56,441 nucleotides of DNA from Candidatus Saccharimonadota bacterium (GCA_017545595.1 JAFWLO010000002.1:1-56441), one strand, 5' to 3'. Shown: positions 1 to 9,583, counted from the first letter of the stretch. Notes: generated by a model not told the origin, from the letters alone. Translations and numbers: made by a program.

Positions 1-24
1 ATATATTAGATGTTCGGAGTAAGT

Positions 25-1530
25 CTAGCGTTGCTTGATAATTGGGAATGGGACGGCTTCGCGGCCCGAAACGCCTTCGAGGAGCCAGAAGTTGCGTTCG
101 CTATTTCCCCATCCGCAAGCAGGAGGCATGCCGTATTCGAGCATCTCGACAAAGTCCATGTCGAGCATTTGGGCTTCGAGGTCGCCGGCGTCGCGAGCGG
201 CTTGTTGTTCTTTGAAACGTTCGAGTTGGTCGAGGGGGTCGTTAAGTTCAGAAAAACCGTTACCCATTTCTGTTCCGGCGATGACGGGATGAAAGCGTTC
301 GGTTACGAGAGGGTTTTTTGAGCTCTTTTTTGCGAGCGGGGAGAGGGCGAGAGGTTCTTCGATAATCCAGAACGGTCCGGCGGAGCGTTTTCTGATGAGC
401 TTCCAGACGTGGTCGATGAGATGGGGAGTGGAGGCGGTTTCTAGGGTGTGTTCGAGGGACTTTTTGGCAGAGGAATCGTTTTTGTCTTCGGATTTCTTGA
501 ATTCGGTTCTTAGAATTTCTGAAAGTTGTTCTCTATCGGGATTAAAGACATCGATGTTGTATTCCTTTTTCAGAAGATCGGCGTATTTTATGCGAGGCCA
601 AGGGTTTCCACCGTTTTCTAGGTCGATGGAGAAGCCGGAGACACTGAATTTTAGAGTTCCCCAGGTTTCTTTTGCGACGTATTTTATCATTTCTTCGTAG
701 AGATTCATGCCATCTTCGTAGTTTTCGAAGGCGGAGTAAGATTCGAAGGCGATATGTTCGGGGAGATGTTCGTCATCGATTCCCTCGTTTCTGAAGCGTG
801 GGCCGATGTCGAAAACTTTTTCGAAACCGCCCCCAAGAAGGCGCTTTAGGGGGAGTTCGTGAGAAATGCGGAGGTAATAATCTTCGTCGGTTGCATCCAT
901 GTGGGTAACGAAAGGAGTTGCGTCAGCTCCGCCGGTCGTATGCTCAAGAACAGGAATGTTAATCTCGACGAAACCGTGATTTAGCATAAAATTTCTGGTT
1001 GCTTGCCAGAATTTGCTTCGGCGAATGAGGCGTTCTCGAACTTCGGGGTTTACGTTCATATCAACGTAGCGTCGACGATAGCGTTCTTCTTTGTTCGTGA
1101 AGCCATCTCGGCCAGGGAGAGGGCGAAGGGATTTTCCGAGAAGACGAACTTCGTTAGCGAAGACGGAAATTTCTCCAGTTGAACTCTTTCCGACTTTGCC
1201 GGAGGCTTCGATGAAATCGCCAGAATCGAGGAGTTTGAGACGTTTTGTGTCGAAATTTGTTGGAGTTTCGAGAGGGGCGGACTGCATGAAGATTTGAAGC
1301 TCGCCGGAATCGTCTCGGATTTTAATAAATGCTAATTTTCCGAAAGAGCGGATGGCGACGATGCGCCCAGCGACGGTCGCAGATTTTCCGTCTTTTTCTT
1401 CGAAATTTTCGAGGATTTCAGAGATTTTTGTGTCGCGAAGGGACTTCGAGGGATAGGGGTCTATTCCGAGGGATTTTATCTCTTCGAGTTTGCGCAAGCG
1501 CTCATTTCTGTAATCAGCTAAAGTTGTCAT
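25..1530 (-). CDS. lysS: Lysyl-tRNA synthetase, class II
   Basis: Charges tRNA-Lys with lysine in the cytoplasm. The 501-residue protein has the N-terminal OB-fold anticodon-binding region (about residues 50-150) followed by a class II catalytic core. Motif 2 is seen as FRNEGIDDEHLPEH and motif 3 near the C-terminus as GWGNSER, keeping the arginine but departing from the usual G-x-G-I-D-R. The length is typical. A TATAAT box at 1537-1542 lies 6 nt before the start codon with no room for a Shine-Dalgarno sequence, so the mRNA is probably leaderless. It stands alone on the minus strand. Identity is secure; the leaderless reading is inferred. Confidence 0.96.
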   Translation of the reverse strand: MTTLADYRNERLRKLEEIKSLGIDPYPSKSLRDTKISEILENFEEKDGKSATVAGRIVAIRSFGKLAFIKIRDDSGELQIFMQSAPLETPTNFDTKRLKLLDSGDFIEASGKVGKSSTGEISVFANEVRLLGKSLRPLPGRDGFTNKEERYRRRYVDMNVNPEVRERLIRRSKFWQATRNFMLNHGFVEINIPVLEHTTGGADATPFVTHMDATDEDYYLRISHELPLKRLLGGGFEKVFDIGPRFRNEGIDDEHLPEHIAFESYSAFENYEDGMNLYEEMIKYVAKETWGTLKFSVSGFSIDLENGGNPWPRIKYADLLKKEYNIDVFNPDREQLSEILRTEFKKSEDKNDSSAKKSLEHTLETASTPHLIDHVWKLIRKRSAGPFWIIEEPLALSPLAKKSSKNPLVTERFHPVIAGTEMGNGFSELNDPLDQLERFKEQQAARDAGDLEAQMLDMDFVEMLEYGMPPACGWGNSERNFWLLEGVSGREAVPFPIIKQR

Positions 1531-1630
1531 AGGATTATTATAACATATTTTTGATTATTAGGGGCTTAGGCTCACGATTTTGAGTTAGGTTCGGTTAGGT
1601 TTTTAAACTTTTAGATTTTTACTGTTGAAG

Positions 1631-2473
1631 CTAGAAGGAAAAGTTGAAAATATAGAGGAGAGCGAAAGCGACGGCGTTTTTGAGCATATGGAGGAGAATA
1701 CCGGAGTAAATTGTTCCGGTTGTTTCGCGCATCAGGCAGAGGATGATAGACATGGCGAAGACGCTGACACCGACATTCCATTGGCCATGCATAAATCCGA
1801 ACAAGACGGAGACGATAAGGATGGAGAGGATAAGAGAAAGTTTTTTTCCGGGGATTTTTTTACGAAGATTTCCGTAGAGCCAGCCACGAAAAATAACTTC
1901 TTCGGCGACGGGAGCAACGACAACGAGAGCGAAGAAGGCAACGAGGCGTTCTGTGCCGTTTGAGAGGAGGTTGTAGCCGACGTCTTGGGCTTCTGAGATG
2001 TCGAAAAACGGGAACATAGAGAAGATACTTTCGAGAATTCCGGCGAGAATTAGGAAGGCGAGAAAGCAGGCTGGAGCGAGAAGCATATCGGCCCAGGTCG
2101 GGAGACCGGAGAGACCAAGGAGGTTTCTGGAGGGTTTCTTATATTTAGACTTTTTTAGGCATTGAGGAAGATAGATAATGATGATTAACGCTATTGAATA
2201 GACGAGAGTGTTCGCAACGGTCGTCCAGGCTGGGGTTGTTAGTTTTGCTCTTCCGATAAGAAAATATAGTCCGAAGATGATGGTGTATTCGACGATGATT
2301 GTCGCTATATAAACCCAAACTGGATAGGCTAAAATCTCTAAAACGAACCTTAAAGAAAGCTTAAAACGTTGTTCGGTTTTTAAGGTTTTGTTCGGTTTTT
2401 TCTCTGTTGCTTTGGGCGTTTCGGACTTTGGGGATTTTAAGGTATTTTTAAGGTTTTGTTCGGTTTTTTTCAT
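1631..2473 (-). CDS. CPBP-family intramembrane metalloprotease with repeat-derived N-terminal tail
   Basis: Membrane protein of the CPBP (CAAX protease/bacteriocin-processing) family. The three family motifs are visible: EEVIFR at residues 191-196, FGFMH at 225-229 and H262-x3-N266 in the last helices. About seven hydrophobic segments follow residue 42. Residues 1-35 are a Lys/Thr-rich cytoplasmic tail encoded by the dispersed TTTAAG/GTTCGG repeat and nearly identical to the tail of the HlyIII protein at 45616-46404. The gene starts 1 bp after the end of rseP on the same strand, so the two form an operon. The substrate is unknown; family members cleave prenylated proteins, anti-sigma factors or peptides. 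Confidence 0.88.
   Translation of the reverse strand: MKKTEQNLKNTLKSPKSETPKATEKKPNKTLKTEQRFKLSLRFVLEILAYPVWVYIATIIVEYTIIFGLYFLIGRAKLTTPAWTTVANTLVYSIALIIIIYLPQCLKKSKYKKPSRNLLGLSGLPTWADMLLAPACFLAFLILAGILESIFSMFPFFDISEAQDVGYNLLSNGTERLVAFFALVVVAPVAEEVIFRGWLYGNLRKKIPGKKLSLILSILIVSVLFGFMHGQWNVGVSVFAMSIILCLMRETTGTIYSGILLHMLKNAVAFALLYIFNFSF
2436..2463 (+). repeat. TTTAAG direct-repeat array, 2 units, 11-bp period (array 1)
   Basis: TTTAAG occurs at 2436 and 2447, followed by GTTTTGTTCGG. A single further unit with the same tail lies upstream, around 2378-2394. The array is inside the first codons of the CPBP protease gene, read on the opposite strand. A pair in the other orientation (TTTAAG-N5-TTTAAG on the minus strand) lies at about 2349-2366. 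Confidence 0.85.
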
Positions 2474-2474
2474 G

Positions 2475-3824
2475 TTAGAAAAGCCTGATTATGTCGAGAA
2501 TAGTGATGACTAACATAAGAGCAAGAAGAACGATGAAAGCACGAGCGACGATTTTTTGTTCAGTTTCTTGAGAGAGTTTTTTCTTGCGTAGGCGGGCAAG
2601 GGTTATCATGAGCCAGCGACCGCCGTCGAGAGCGGGAATCGGGAGAACGTTCATGCAGGCAAGAGAAATAGAGATGACGGCCATGAAAAGGAAAATCATG
2701 GACGGGCCGGATTTAATTAGGCTCGGGAAGTATCCGCCGAGGATGCCGACGATTCCTGTTACGCCTTCGGAGGCTTCGGAGATCTGTTCTCTGCCTTCTT
2801 GCCGGACGGACTGGTCGAAGGAAACTTGGCGGGCGGTTCCGGTCACGAGATTGACGAGTAAATTCCAGAGACCTTTAAAGGTTTCTCCGGTTAACTGGAC
2901 GGTCAGTCCGGCGGCGACGACGGGGGCAGACCATGTGTAGCGGGTTTTAACTGAGCCGTAGGACATGGTGACTCCGAGGAGATATTCGGCATCGGAATTA
3001 TTTAGCTCAACCTCGAGAACTTCGGTTGATTTCGATAAGAGAGTTTCGCTCGTGCATTCACATGGTTCTTGAACGCAATCGACAAGGCAGGAGTTTCTTT
3101 CGATGAGATAATAGACGGTTTGGGCAGGGTGGGAATTGTTGAAATTTATGACGTCGGAGGAGGTTTCTATGGTAGTTATCGGGGAAGCATTTCCTTCTCC
3201 GGAGACATGGACGGTCGGGTCGACGACAGAGACTTGTTTGAGGACGTCGCCGTGCTTGAAACCGGCTTTTTCGGCGGGGGAGTTTTCTAGGACTGAATCA
3301 ACTTCGACGGGGGCGACGATGACTTTATGCTCGTCGGCCTTTAGAGAAAACTGGTTCGGAAGGAGCTCGGGGAGACCAAAAAATGATAAGACAAGGAGGA
3401 TGAGGAAAGCGATAAGCCAGTTCATGGCGACGCCACCAAAGAGGATTTTGGTTTTTTTCCAGTAAGAAACAGAGCCGAAGGTTCCCTTGCGAGTGTCAGC
3501 GTCGGATTCTCCATCCATGGCGCAGAAACCGCCGATCGGGAGGGCGTTTATGGAGAAAATAAGGGAGGATTGCTCCTTTCCCCATTCCGACTTGGGGAGT
3601 TTTTTCCATTTTTTCTCGAGCTTATCGGAGGGTTTTTCGGGTTTTTCTTTGGGGGATTTCGGGACGACTCGTTTCCAGGTGGCGACGCGAGGCGGGAAGC
3701 CGATTCCGAATTCTTTGACGTTTACGCCGCTTTTTCGAGCCATGATAAAGTGGCCGAATTCGTGCGCAACAATCAAAAACATTAAAACTAAGAGCCCCAC
3801 AAAAATACCTAAAACTATATCCAT
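2475..3824 (-). CDS. rseP: Site-2 protease RseP-like (RIP zinc metalloprotease)
   Basis: Membrane-embedded zinc protease of the M50 family, which cleaves transmembrane segments in regulated intramembrane proteolysis. HEFGH at residues 21-25 supplies two zinc ligands, and the LDGGRW motif near residue 400 supplies the third. A PDZ-like region containing SPAEKAGFKHGD lies in the middle. The 449-residue length fits the family, with a hydrophilic insertion after the first helix and a Cys-rich loop between the PDZ region and the third helix. TAAAAT lies 6 nt before the ATG, so the mRNA is probably leaderless. The CPBP protease follows immediately, and an anti-sigma partner is not obvious nearby. 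Confidence 0.93.
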   Translation of the reverse strand: MDIVLGIFVGLLVLMFLIVAHEFGHFIMARKSGVNVKEFGIGFPPRVATWKRVVPKSPKEKPEKPSDKLEKKWKKLPKSEWGKEQSSLIFSINALPIGGFCAMDGESDADTRKGTFGSVSYWKKTKILFGGVAMNWLIAFLILLVLSFFGLPELLPNQFSLKADEHKVIVAPVEVDSVLENSPAEKAGFKHGDVLKQVSVVDPTVHVSGEGNASPITTIETSSDVINFNNSHPAQTVYYLIERNSCLVDCVQEPCECTSETLLSKSTEVLEVELNNSDAEYLLGVTMSYGSVKTRYTWSAPVVAAGLTVQLTGETFKGLWNLLVNLVTGTARQVSFDQSVRQEGREQISEASEGVTGIVGILGGYFPSLIKSGPSMIFLFMAVISISLACMNVLPIPALDGGRWLMITLARLRKKKLSQETEQKIVARAFIVLLALMLVITILDIIRLF

Positions 3825-3858
3825 GAGATTATTTTAGCATAAGAAACTTAAAAAGTTG

Positions 3859-4401
3859 TTAAATCGTGAGAATTTCTTTTTCTTTCTCCTTGAAGGCGGA
3901 GTCGATTTTGTCGTTGAATTGTTTTGTAAGGTCGTCGATTTCTTTTTCGGAGCGTTTTTTCGTGTCCTCAGGAAGCTCGGCGGATTTTAATGCCTTTCGG
4001 GCATCTTCGCGGACATTGCGAATTTTGACTTTTGACTCTTCGACAAATTTAGAAGCGGTTTTGACGATTTCTTTACGACGTTCTTCTGTTAGGGGGGGGA
4101 TAGGGACGCGAACGACTCGGCCATCGTCGGAAGGATTAAGACCGAGGGAGGAATCGGAACGGATAGCGCTGGAGATGGCTGGGATGGTCGAAGGATCATA
4201 AGGGGTGACGAGGAGCATTGTTGCGCCGGAGACGGTGACGTTGGAAACCTGATTTAGGGGCATCCATTGACCGTAAGCTTCGACCTTGACGCCGGAAAGC
4301 ATGTCGGGGTGGGCGCGGCCAGTGCGAACTTTTTTAAGTTCTTCGGAAAAATGTTTGAGGGCTTCCTCCATTTGAGTGCGATAATTGTTTGTATCGAACA
4401 T
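3859..4401 (-). CDS. frr: Ribosome recycling factor
   Basis: Splits the post-termination 70S ribosome together with EF-G. The 180-residue product has the canonical RRF pattern, with KVRTGRAHPDML near residue 30, MLLVTPYDPS in the middle and the NVREDARKAL/EKEIDDLTKQ helices at the C-terminus. The start is set at the ATG beginning MFDTNNYR, which follows an AAGGAG ribosome-binding site. An upstream in-frame extension would add about 40 residues without homology and is rejected. It is divergent from the sortase gene at 4458. Confidence 0.96.
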   Translation of the reverse strand: MFDTNNYRTQMEEALKHFSEELKKVRTGRAHPDMLSGVKVEAYGQWMPLNQVSNVTVSGATMLLVTPYDPSTIPAISSAIRSDSSLGLNPSDDGRVVRVPIPPLTEERRKEIVKTASKFVEESKVKIRNVREDARKALKSAELPEDTKKRSEKEIDDLTKQFNDKIDSAFKEKEKEILTI

Positions 4402-4444
4402 AAAAACTCCTTGTTTTATGTTTTTATTATACATGATTTTGTGA

Positions 4445-4450
4445 TATAAT
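4445..4450 (+). promoter_or_regulatory. -10 box of leaderless sortase transcript
   Basis: TATAAT ends 7 nt before the sortase ATG at 4458, so transcription should begin at or within a few bases of the start codon. No Shine-Dalgarno sequence is present. Confidence 0.7.
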
Positions 4451-4457
4451 TCTACAT

Positions 4458-5756
4458 ATGGATTCAAAGACCGGTGGGCTTTCTTCTGATGAAAAACAGA
4501 GACAGGCGGCTGCGGAACTCGCAAGGCGTAAGGTTTTGATGTCTTACGACGAAGATGAGGTGAAAGATGCCGTGAAATTCATCAAAAAACAAGACGAAGA
4601 GGCTAAAAAAAGCGAAAAGTCTCATCTCGAGACGAAACAGGACGAAAAGCCGGCGATTTCTGGGCAAAATAAGGGAGCGCTTGGGGTTTCTGCGACGCCG
4701 GTTTTAAGGCAAGTTTCTAGCGAGGAATGGAAAAAGTATCATTCTGCCTGGCAGGATTATTATCAGAAATATTATAGTCAGTATTATATGAATGCAGCAA
4801 AAGAGTATGTTGCGAAGGAACAGGTCAAAAAAATTCGCGAAGAGGAGAATTTGAAAGGGAGGGGGCTAAGTTCGGATAAGACTTCTGGTTCTCGAAGTGT
4901 TGAGGAGTCTGGGGTTGGGGCTTCTGGGGCGCAGGTTATCGCGTCGGCGGGAGGTTCGGCTGGGCACGATAAGAGCTTTAAGGAAAAAATTCAGGAGAGG
5001 GCGCTCGAGAGGGCGAAAGCGACCACGCGAAGAAGGTGGATGATGCCAATTATTGCGGGGGTCGCCGTCATGTTGATGATTCTGTTCCTTCAGTATAATC
5101 GTTTGATTTTTGCGCCTATCGCGGCGTATGTTTCTCCGGGAGAACAACCTTCGACGGAGATTTCTGCGGTAGATCCGACAGTTACGCTCACAAAAGTTTC
5201 TGGGGAGAATAAGTTGATTATCCCTAAACTCAATATCGACGTTCCGATCAACTTTGAGGTCGCGCTTGATGACGTGATGGATGCGATGAATCAGGGAGTG
5301 GCGCATTATCGAATTAGTGGAGCGAGCGCATATCCTGGAGAGATTGGAAACTTCGTTATCACGGGACACTCGGCGGGGGATATTTATTCAGCAAACCAAT
5401 ATAAATTTATCTTTTCGGGGTTGGAGAGGTTGGAAGCGGGGGATTTGATTTATGTGCATTATAACGGAGTTCGATACACCTATAAGATGACTGGGAATGA
5501 GGTGATTGAACCGACGGATGTTCAGAAGTTGATTTATGAGACAGATAAGCCAGTGTTGACTTTGATTACCTGTTGGCCACTTGGGACGAGCAGATATAGA
5601 TTGCTCGTAACTGCGGAACAGATTAGCCCTAGTTATAATGGGGCGAATGTGGCGAGCGATGAAGGGCTGGTGAAGTTTGAAGATGAGGAGCAGACCATGC
5701 CGAAGAACGAAGATACGTTGTTTGAGAAGATTTGGAATTGGCTTATGGGGAGATAA
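4458..5756 (+). CDS. Sortase with long cytoplasmic N-terminal region
   Basis: Transpeptidase that attaches surface proteins to the envelope. The 432-residue protein has a charged, Tyr/Gln-rich N-terminal region of about 195 residues, one membrane segment (MMPIIAGVAVMLMILFL), then a sortase domain. The catalytic histidine is H304 in ITGHS and the cysteine C372 in LITCW, followed by the LGTSRYR arginine. Membrane topology is N-in with the catalytic domain outside. It precedes a large secreted protein on the same strand, so it may work on surface proteins of this block, although that neighbour lacks a sorting signal. The N-terminal region is unusually long for a sortase and its role is unknown. 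Confidence 0.9.
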   Translation: MDSKTGGLSSDEKQRQAAAELARRKVLMSYDEDEVKDAVKFIKKQDEEAKKSEKSHLETKQDEKPAISGQNKGALGVSATPVLRQVSSEEWKKYHSAWQDYYQKYYSQYYMNAAKEYVAKEQVKKIREEENLKGRGLSSDKTSGSRSVEESGVGASGAQVIASAGGSAGHDKSFKEKIQERALERAKATTRRRWMMPIIAGVAVMLMILFLQYNRLIFAPIAAYVSPGEQPSTEISAVDPTVTLTKVSGENKLIIPKLNIDVPINFEVALDDVMDAMNQGVAHYRISGASAYPGEIGNFVITGHSAGDIYSANQYKFIFSGLERLEAGDLIYVHYNGVRYTYKMTGNEVIEPTDVQKLIYETDKPVLTLITCWPLGTSRYRLLVTAEQISPSYNGANVASDEGLVKFEDEEQTMPKNEDTLFEKIWNWLMGR

Positions 5757-5856
5757 TCAGAGCCTATAATAAAAATATTGAATAAGTCAAGACTTGCACG
5801 GAGGGGATAATCGGAGTACAATTAAACTGTAGCTTTTTAATAGCTGCGTAGAGTGT

Positions 5857-8800
5857 ATGGAAATAAAAATATCTAACTTGGCGAAATGCGGGGGAAAGCT
5901 GAGCTGTTTTGCCTTGGTATTTTACTTCTGTTTGTTTTTGATTGTTCCGGAATTTTTGCCTAAGGGATGTTTCGCGGGAGCGGGCGAAGATGAACCGTCG
6001 CTTACTTTGTCTGTCGCTGAGTCGGGACCGCTCATGCTTTCTTTGACGCCGGGTTCGTATGGAACGGTTTCTCAAACATATTATGTGACGACGACGAATG
6101 ATGCTGGATATAGTTTGACTATGGAGACCGTCGGACAGAGTACTGGGCTTGTACAGGTCGGAGGTGTCGAAGAAATTCCTACCTTGGCTGAGAACACCAG
6201 CAAAATCATTACGGAAATGAGCGGGGAGTATGGATACAGCTTGAACCAGACCAATTTCTTGTCGGTTCCGGAGCTTGGAGAACAACTTAACTTAAAAAAG
6301 ACATCGACCGCTAGCACAACGCCGGACGAGACTGTGTTGACTTTCGGGGTAAATACGCCGATTTCTGCTTCGGCTGGAGTTTATCAAAATACATTTTTGA
6401 TTACGGCGGCTGTGAATCCGACATATGTTTATATTGATTGCGACGCGGGATATATTTGTTACAGTGGGAATAATGATGACGGAACTGGGACAATGTCAGA
6501 CCAAGAGGCGAGTTCGAATACGAATACACTTTTGACAGCTTCAAACTTTTCTCGCCCGGGATATGGATTTAAGGGGTGGAACACGAAACCGGACGGGACG
6601 GGGACGGCGTATGGCGCGAGCGAAACAATCAGAACAGGCGATTTATCTGAAGAAGGGCTGGCATTATACGCGCAGTGGGTAGCGCCGAGTGGAATTATTC
6701 AAAACTGGACTGGATGTTCGAGATTGAGCGTTGGTGAGACTATTGCGTTGAAGGATTTTCGTGATGGCGAGGTTTATGCGGTGGCCAAGTTGGCGGATGG
6801 AAAATGTTGGATGGTAGAAAATTCGAGATTGAATCCGGCGACGGCGAAGATTTCTAAGGCGAACACAAATTCGCCGACGGATACTTTCATTGCACAAGCG
6901 TCGGTTTCTGCTAGTGAAAAGGCTTTGTGCGCATTGACGACGTCGGATTGTTTAGATTCGGTTCAGTATAATCTGAACAACATGGATAGAAGTTTGACTC
7001 AAGATTATGCAAATAATGGTAATTCCCTGGCGTGGTATAGCTATGGAGGCATGTATAACTGGTATACGGCGACGGCGGGAAATGGTACGAGGTCCGTGAC
7101 AACTGGGAGCGTTAGTGGGGATATCTGCCCGGCGGGTTGGAGATTGCCGACGAGCGAGGCAGATGGTGATTATGTTGCGCTCAATAATGCCTTGAACAAT
7201 GGAGCCACGTCGTCGGATACTGGTTTGAGGACTTATCCTGCGAACTTTATTTATTCGGGAGATTATAATACAGCAGTGAGTACGGGACGTGGAAAACAGG
7301 CGAGGTTTTGGTCGGCGACAGCATTTAGCGCGGCTAATGCATATCGTTTGGGTTATTCCGCGACGCAGGTTACGCCGAGGAATAATTGGCAGAAGTGGGA
7401 TGCGTTTTCTGTTAGATGCATTGCTAAGGATTCTGTTCCGGCGGTGACTGGGACAATACATTATGAGGGGAATGGTGCCAGCGGGACAATGACCGATGAT
7501 GCTAATGTTAATCTTTATAGAACTGCAGCGAAGGCGAATGCGTTTGACTACGGAGATCATCACTTATTTGTTGAGTGGAATACGCAAGCGGATGGGAGCG
7601 GAACGAGCGTAAAAGATGGGGATTTGGTTGCGGAAGCTGCGGAGGCGGAAGCTACGGCGACTGGCGGAACTCTGACGTTATATGCGTTATGGGGAGACGA
7701 AGCTACCTTGACGTATGATGCGACAGGCGGCGATGGGGCTCCTGAGCCTATGACGGTTGTCGGAACGAATGGTAGCTACACATTTACGGTTTCTGCTCAG
7801 AGACCGACGAGAATTGATTACGGATTTGTTGGTTGGAGTCTTGACCCTGAAGCTGAGACGGCGGATTATATGCCGAGCGATACGTTTACGACGAATAATC
7901 TAGAAACGACTCTTTATGCGGTTTGGAGGCCTGTGGCTTGTAATGCGGGCAAACTCTGTTACCGAGGAAATGGAGCGAACGAAGGAACAATTATATCTCA
8001 AGATGCTTCTTCTGGAGCGACGCTCGGGCTTTTGCCATCTGATTTCTCAAAGACAGGGTATGGATTTACGGGTTGGAATACGAAAGATGATGGGAGTGGG
8101 ACGAATTATGGGCCGATCGAGACGATTACTGTCGGGGATACTTCAGAGGAAGGCGAGATTCTGTACGCGAACTGGGTGGCGTCGGAAGGAAATATGCAAG
8201 AATTTAGCCGTTGTTCGGAGATGAATACTGGAGATATTACGGCGTTGACGGATACGAGAGATAATAATACGTATGCTATTGCTAAGCTGGCGGATGGAAA
8301 TTGTTGGATGATGGAGAATTTGAGGCTTGATCCGTCAGCGGTGACTATTTCAAGTAGTAATACAAATTTGCCGACTTCGACGTTTGTGACTGAGGCAAGT
8401 GCTTCTTCTAGCACTTCGAATTTCTGTACGGCAAATACTAATGCATGTATTAATGCTGTTGCATTTAACACGAACGGGATTAATAGGTCACTTACAGCGA
8501 GTTATAACGCGAATAACTTGACGAGCTCTTGGTTTAGCTATGGAGTGCTTTATAACTGGTATACGGCGACGGCGGGAAATGGCTCAACGTCGGTTATAAC
8601 TGGAGATGTGACTGGTGATATCTGTCCGGCCGGTTGGAGGTTGCCAACAGGGGGATCGGGAGGTGAGTTCGAAGCATTGAATAATATCGTAAATAACGGA
8701 AGCTTGAGAGCGAGTACTGGGCTTAGGACTTACCCTGTTAGCTTTGTGTACGGGGGGGATATCAACGGGACGAAGGTGAGCGGAAGAGGTACTTACGCGC

Positions 8801-8928
8801 GTTATTGGAGTGCGACTACGTCGGATGCGAACAATGCGTTTAGGCTTGGGTTTAATGCGACTGAAGTTACTCCGCTTAGGGCGTATAATAAGTGGGATGC
8901 TTTCGCGGTTAGATGTGTTGCGAAGTAG
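5857..8928 (+). CDS. Large secreted protein with InlB-type repeats and two FISUMP domains
   Basis: Secreted 1023-residue protein. A hydrophobic signal segment covers about residues 14-40. A beta-rich region follows, then alternating modules: an InlB/Listeria-Bacteroides-type repeat (GYGFKGWNTKPDGTGTAYG), a Fibrobacter-succinogenes-major-paralogous-like domain (about residues 285-522, with KLADGKCWMVEN and DICPAGWRLPTS), two or three more InlB-type repeats, and a second FISUMP-like domain to the C-terminus. The two FISUMP halves are clear internal duplications, also at DNA level. There is no C-terminal sorting motif or anchor, so it is probably released or held non-covalently. A promoter TTGCAC/TACAAT (17-bp spacer) lies just upstream. 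The ligand is unknown. Confidence 0.88.
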   Translation: MEIKISNLAKCGGKLSCFALVFYFCLFLIVPEFLPKGCFAGAGEDEPSLTLSVAESGPLMLSLTPGSYGTVSQTYYVTTTNDAGYSLTMETVGQSTGLVQVGGVEEIPTLAENTSKIITEMSGEYGYSLNQTNFLSVPELGEQLNLKKTSTASTTPDETVLTFGVNTPISASAGVYQNTFLITAAVNPTYVYIDCDAGYICYSGNNDDGTGTMSDQEASSNTNTLLTASNFSRPGYGFKGWNTKPDGTGTAYGASETIRTGDLSEEGLALYAQWVAPSGIIQNWTGCSRLSVGETIALKDFRDGEVYAVAKLADGKCWMVENSRLNPATAKISKANTNSPTDTFIAQASVSASEKALCALTTSDCLDSVQYNLNNMDRSLTQDYANNGNSLAWYSYGGMYNWYTATAGNGTRSVTTGSVSGDICPAGWRLPTSEADGDYVALNNALNNGATSSDTGLRTYPANFIYSGDYNTAVSTGRGKQARFWSATAFSAANAYRLGYSATQVTPRNNWQKWDAFSVRCIAKDSVPAVTGTIHYEGNGASGTMTDDANVNLYRTAAKANAFDYGDHHLFVEWNTQADGSGTSVKDGDLVAEAAEAEATATGGTLTLYALWGDEATLTYDATGGDGAPEPMTVVGTNGSYTFTVSAQRPTRIDYGFVGWSLDPEAETADYMPSDTFTTNNLETTLYAVWRPVACNAGKLCYRGNGANEGTIISQDASSGATLGLLPSDFSKTGYGFTGWNTKDDGSGTNYGPIETITVGDTSEEGEILYANWVASEGNMQEFSRCSEMNTGDITALTDTRDNNTYAIAKLADGNCWMMENLRLDPSAVTISSSNTNLPTSTFVTEASASSSTSNFCTANTNACINAVAFNTNGINRSLTASYNANNLTSSWFSYGVLYNWYTATAGNGSTSVITGDVTGDICPAGWRLPTGGSGGEFEALNNIVNNGSLRASTGLRTYPVSFVYGGDINGTKVSGRGTYARYWSATTSDANNAFRLGFNATEVTPLRAYNKWDAFAVRCVAK

Positions 8929-8973
8929 AGTGAATTATAATAGGGGTAGGGTAAGGGTGAAAAAGCGTAGATG

Positions 8974-9002
8974 TTGACAAAAAGCTTAAGGTGTGGTATA
9001 AT
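8974..9002 (+). promoter_or_regulatory. Strong consensus promoter (twin of the one at 23707)
   Basis: TTGACA at 8974-8979 and TATAAT at 8997-9002 with a 17-bp spacer. The spacer contains AAAAGCTTAAG and is nearly identical to that of the promoter at 23707-23735, including the GGA after the -10 box. Confidence 0.88.
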
Positions 9003-9016
9003 GGAGTGTTGAACCT

Positions 9017-9082
9017 GGGGAGAGGTTTTCTCGAACAGAGACGAATTCGTAAAAAAACAGAGGCACGAGAAAAACAATCCCC
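9017..9082 (+). promoter_or_regulatory. Stem-loop in the 5' leader of the small secreted protein gene
   Basis: GGGGA (9017-9021) and TTTTCTCG (9026-9033) pair with CGAGAAAA (9066-9073) and TCCCC (9078-9082), giving 13 base pairs around a symmetric internal loop. The palindrome ACGAATTCGT sits in the apical loop. The stem lies between the promoter at 8974 and the ribosome-binding site of the gene at 9106. Confidence 0.6.
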
Positions 9083-9105
9083 CTGTACTTTAAGAGAGGT
9101 GTTTT

Positions 9106-9474
9106 ATGAAGAAAAGACTTAGAAACTCGAGAACATTTAACATGATCCTTGTTATGGGGATTGTGAGTAGCATTTCGGTTGGGAGCTTTGCTGAGACGAA
9201 AGAGGCTAAAGCTGCGGTTGTTGGGCTTGATTTAGGGCAGGCTGAACTGGTTGAGAAAGCTAGGTCAGGCAAGAACGATGGGTTGAATGCGATACGAGAG
9301 GATGCGATTGATTTACATGATTTGAACGGAATAATTGAGGCAAAAGCTGAGGAGATTTTCCAGAAATATGGGATTTCTTTGGAGGTGTATAAGGAGCTAA
9401 CAGCAGAGTTGACGGCAATGACGATTTTTGAGACGGATAAGTTCTTCGAGGAGAAAGGGGTGGTTTCTCACTGA
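9106..9474 (+). CDS. Small secreted protein of unknown function
   Basis: Not recognised. The 122-residue product begins with a basic stretch and a hydrophobic signal segment (MILVMGIVSSISVGSFA), probably cleaved near the AKA at residues 34-36. The mature part is acidic and mostly helical by composition, ending in VVSH without an anchor. GAGAGG precedes the ATG at a proper distance. It is a single-gene unit: a consensus promoter at 8974, a structured leader of about 95 nt and a strong terminator at 9507. Its promoter is almost identical to that of the VanY-like gene at 23794, so the two secreted proteins are likely co-expressed. Confidence 0.8.
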   Translation: MKKRLRNSRTFNMILVMGIVSSISVGSFAETKEAKAAVVGLDLGQAELVEKARSGKNDGLNAIREDAIDLHDLNGIIEAKAEEIFQKYGISLEVYKELTAELTAMTIFETDKFFEEKGVVSH

Positions 9475-9506
9475 GTTTAGTTCCCCGTTCGGAACAAAAT
9501 AACCTC

Positions 9507-9532
9507 AAAACCACCCCGAAGGGTGGTTTTTT
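9507..9532 (+). terminator. Rho-independent terminator of the small secreted protein gene
   Basis: A ten-base-pair stem (AAAACCACCC with GGGTGGTTTT) around a CGAA loop, followed by further T residues. Confidence 0.9.
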
Positions 9533-9583
9533 ATTGGCTTAAATAGAGATGTGCAACGCTAAAAGTCTGCGCTAAAACAGGTG

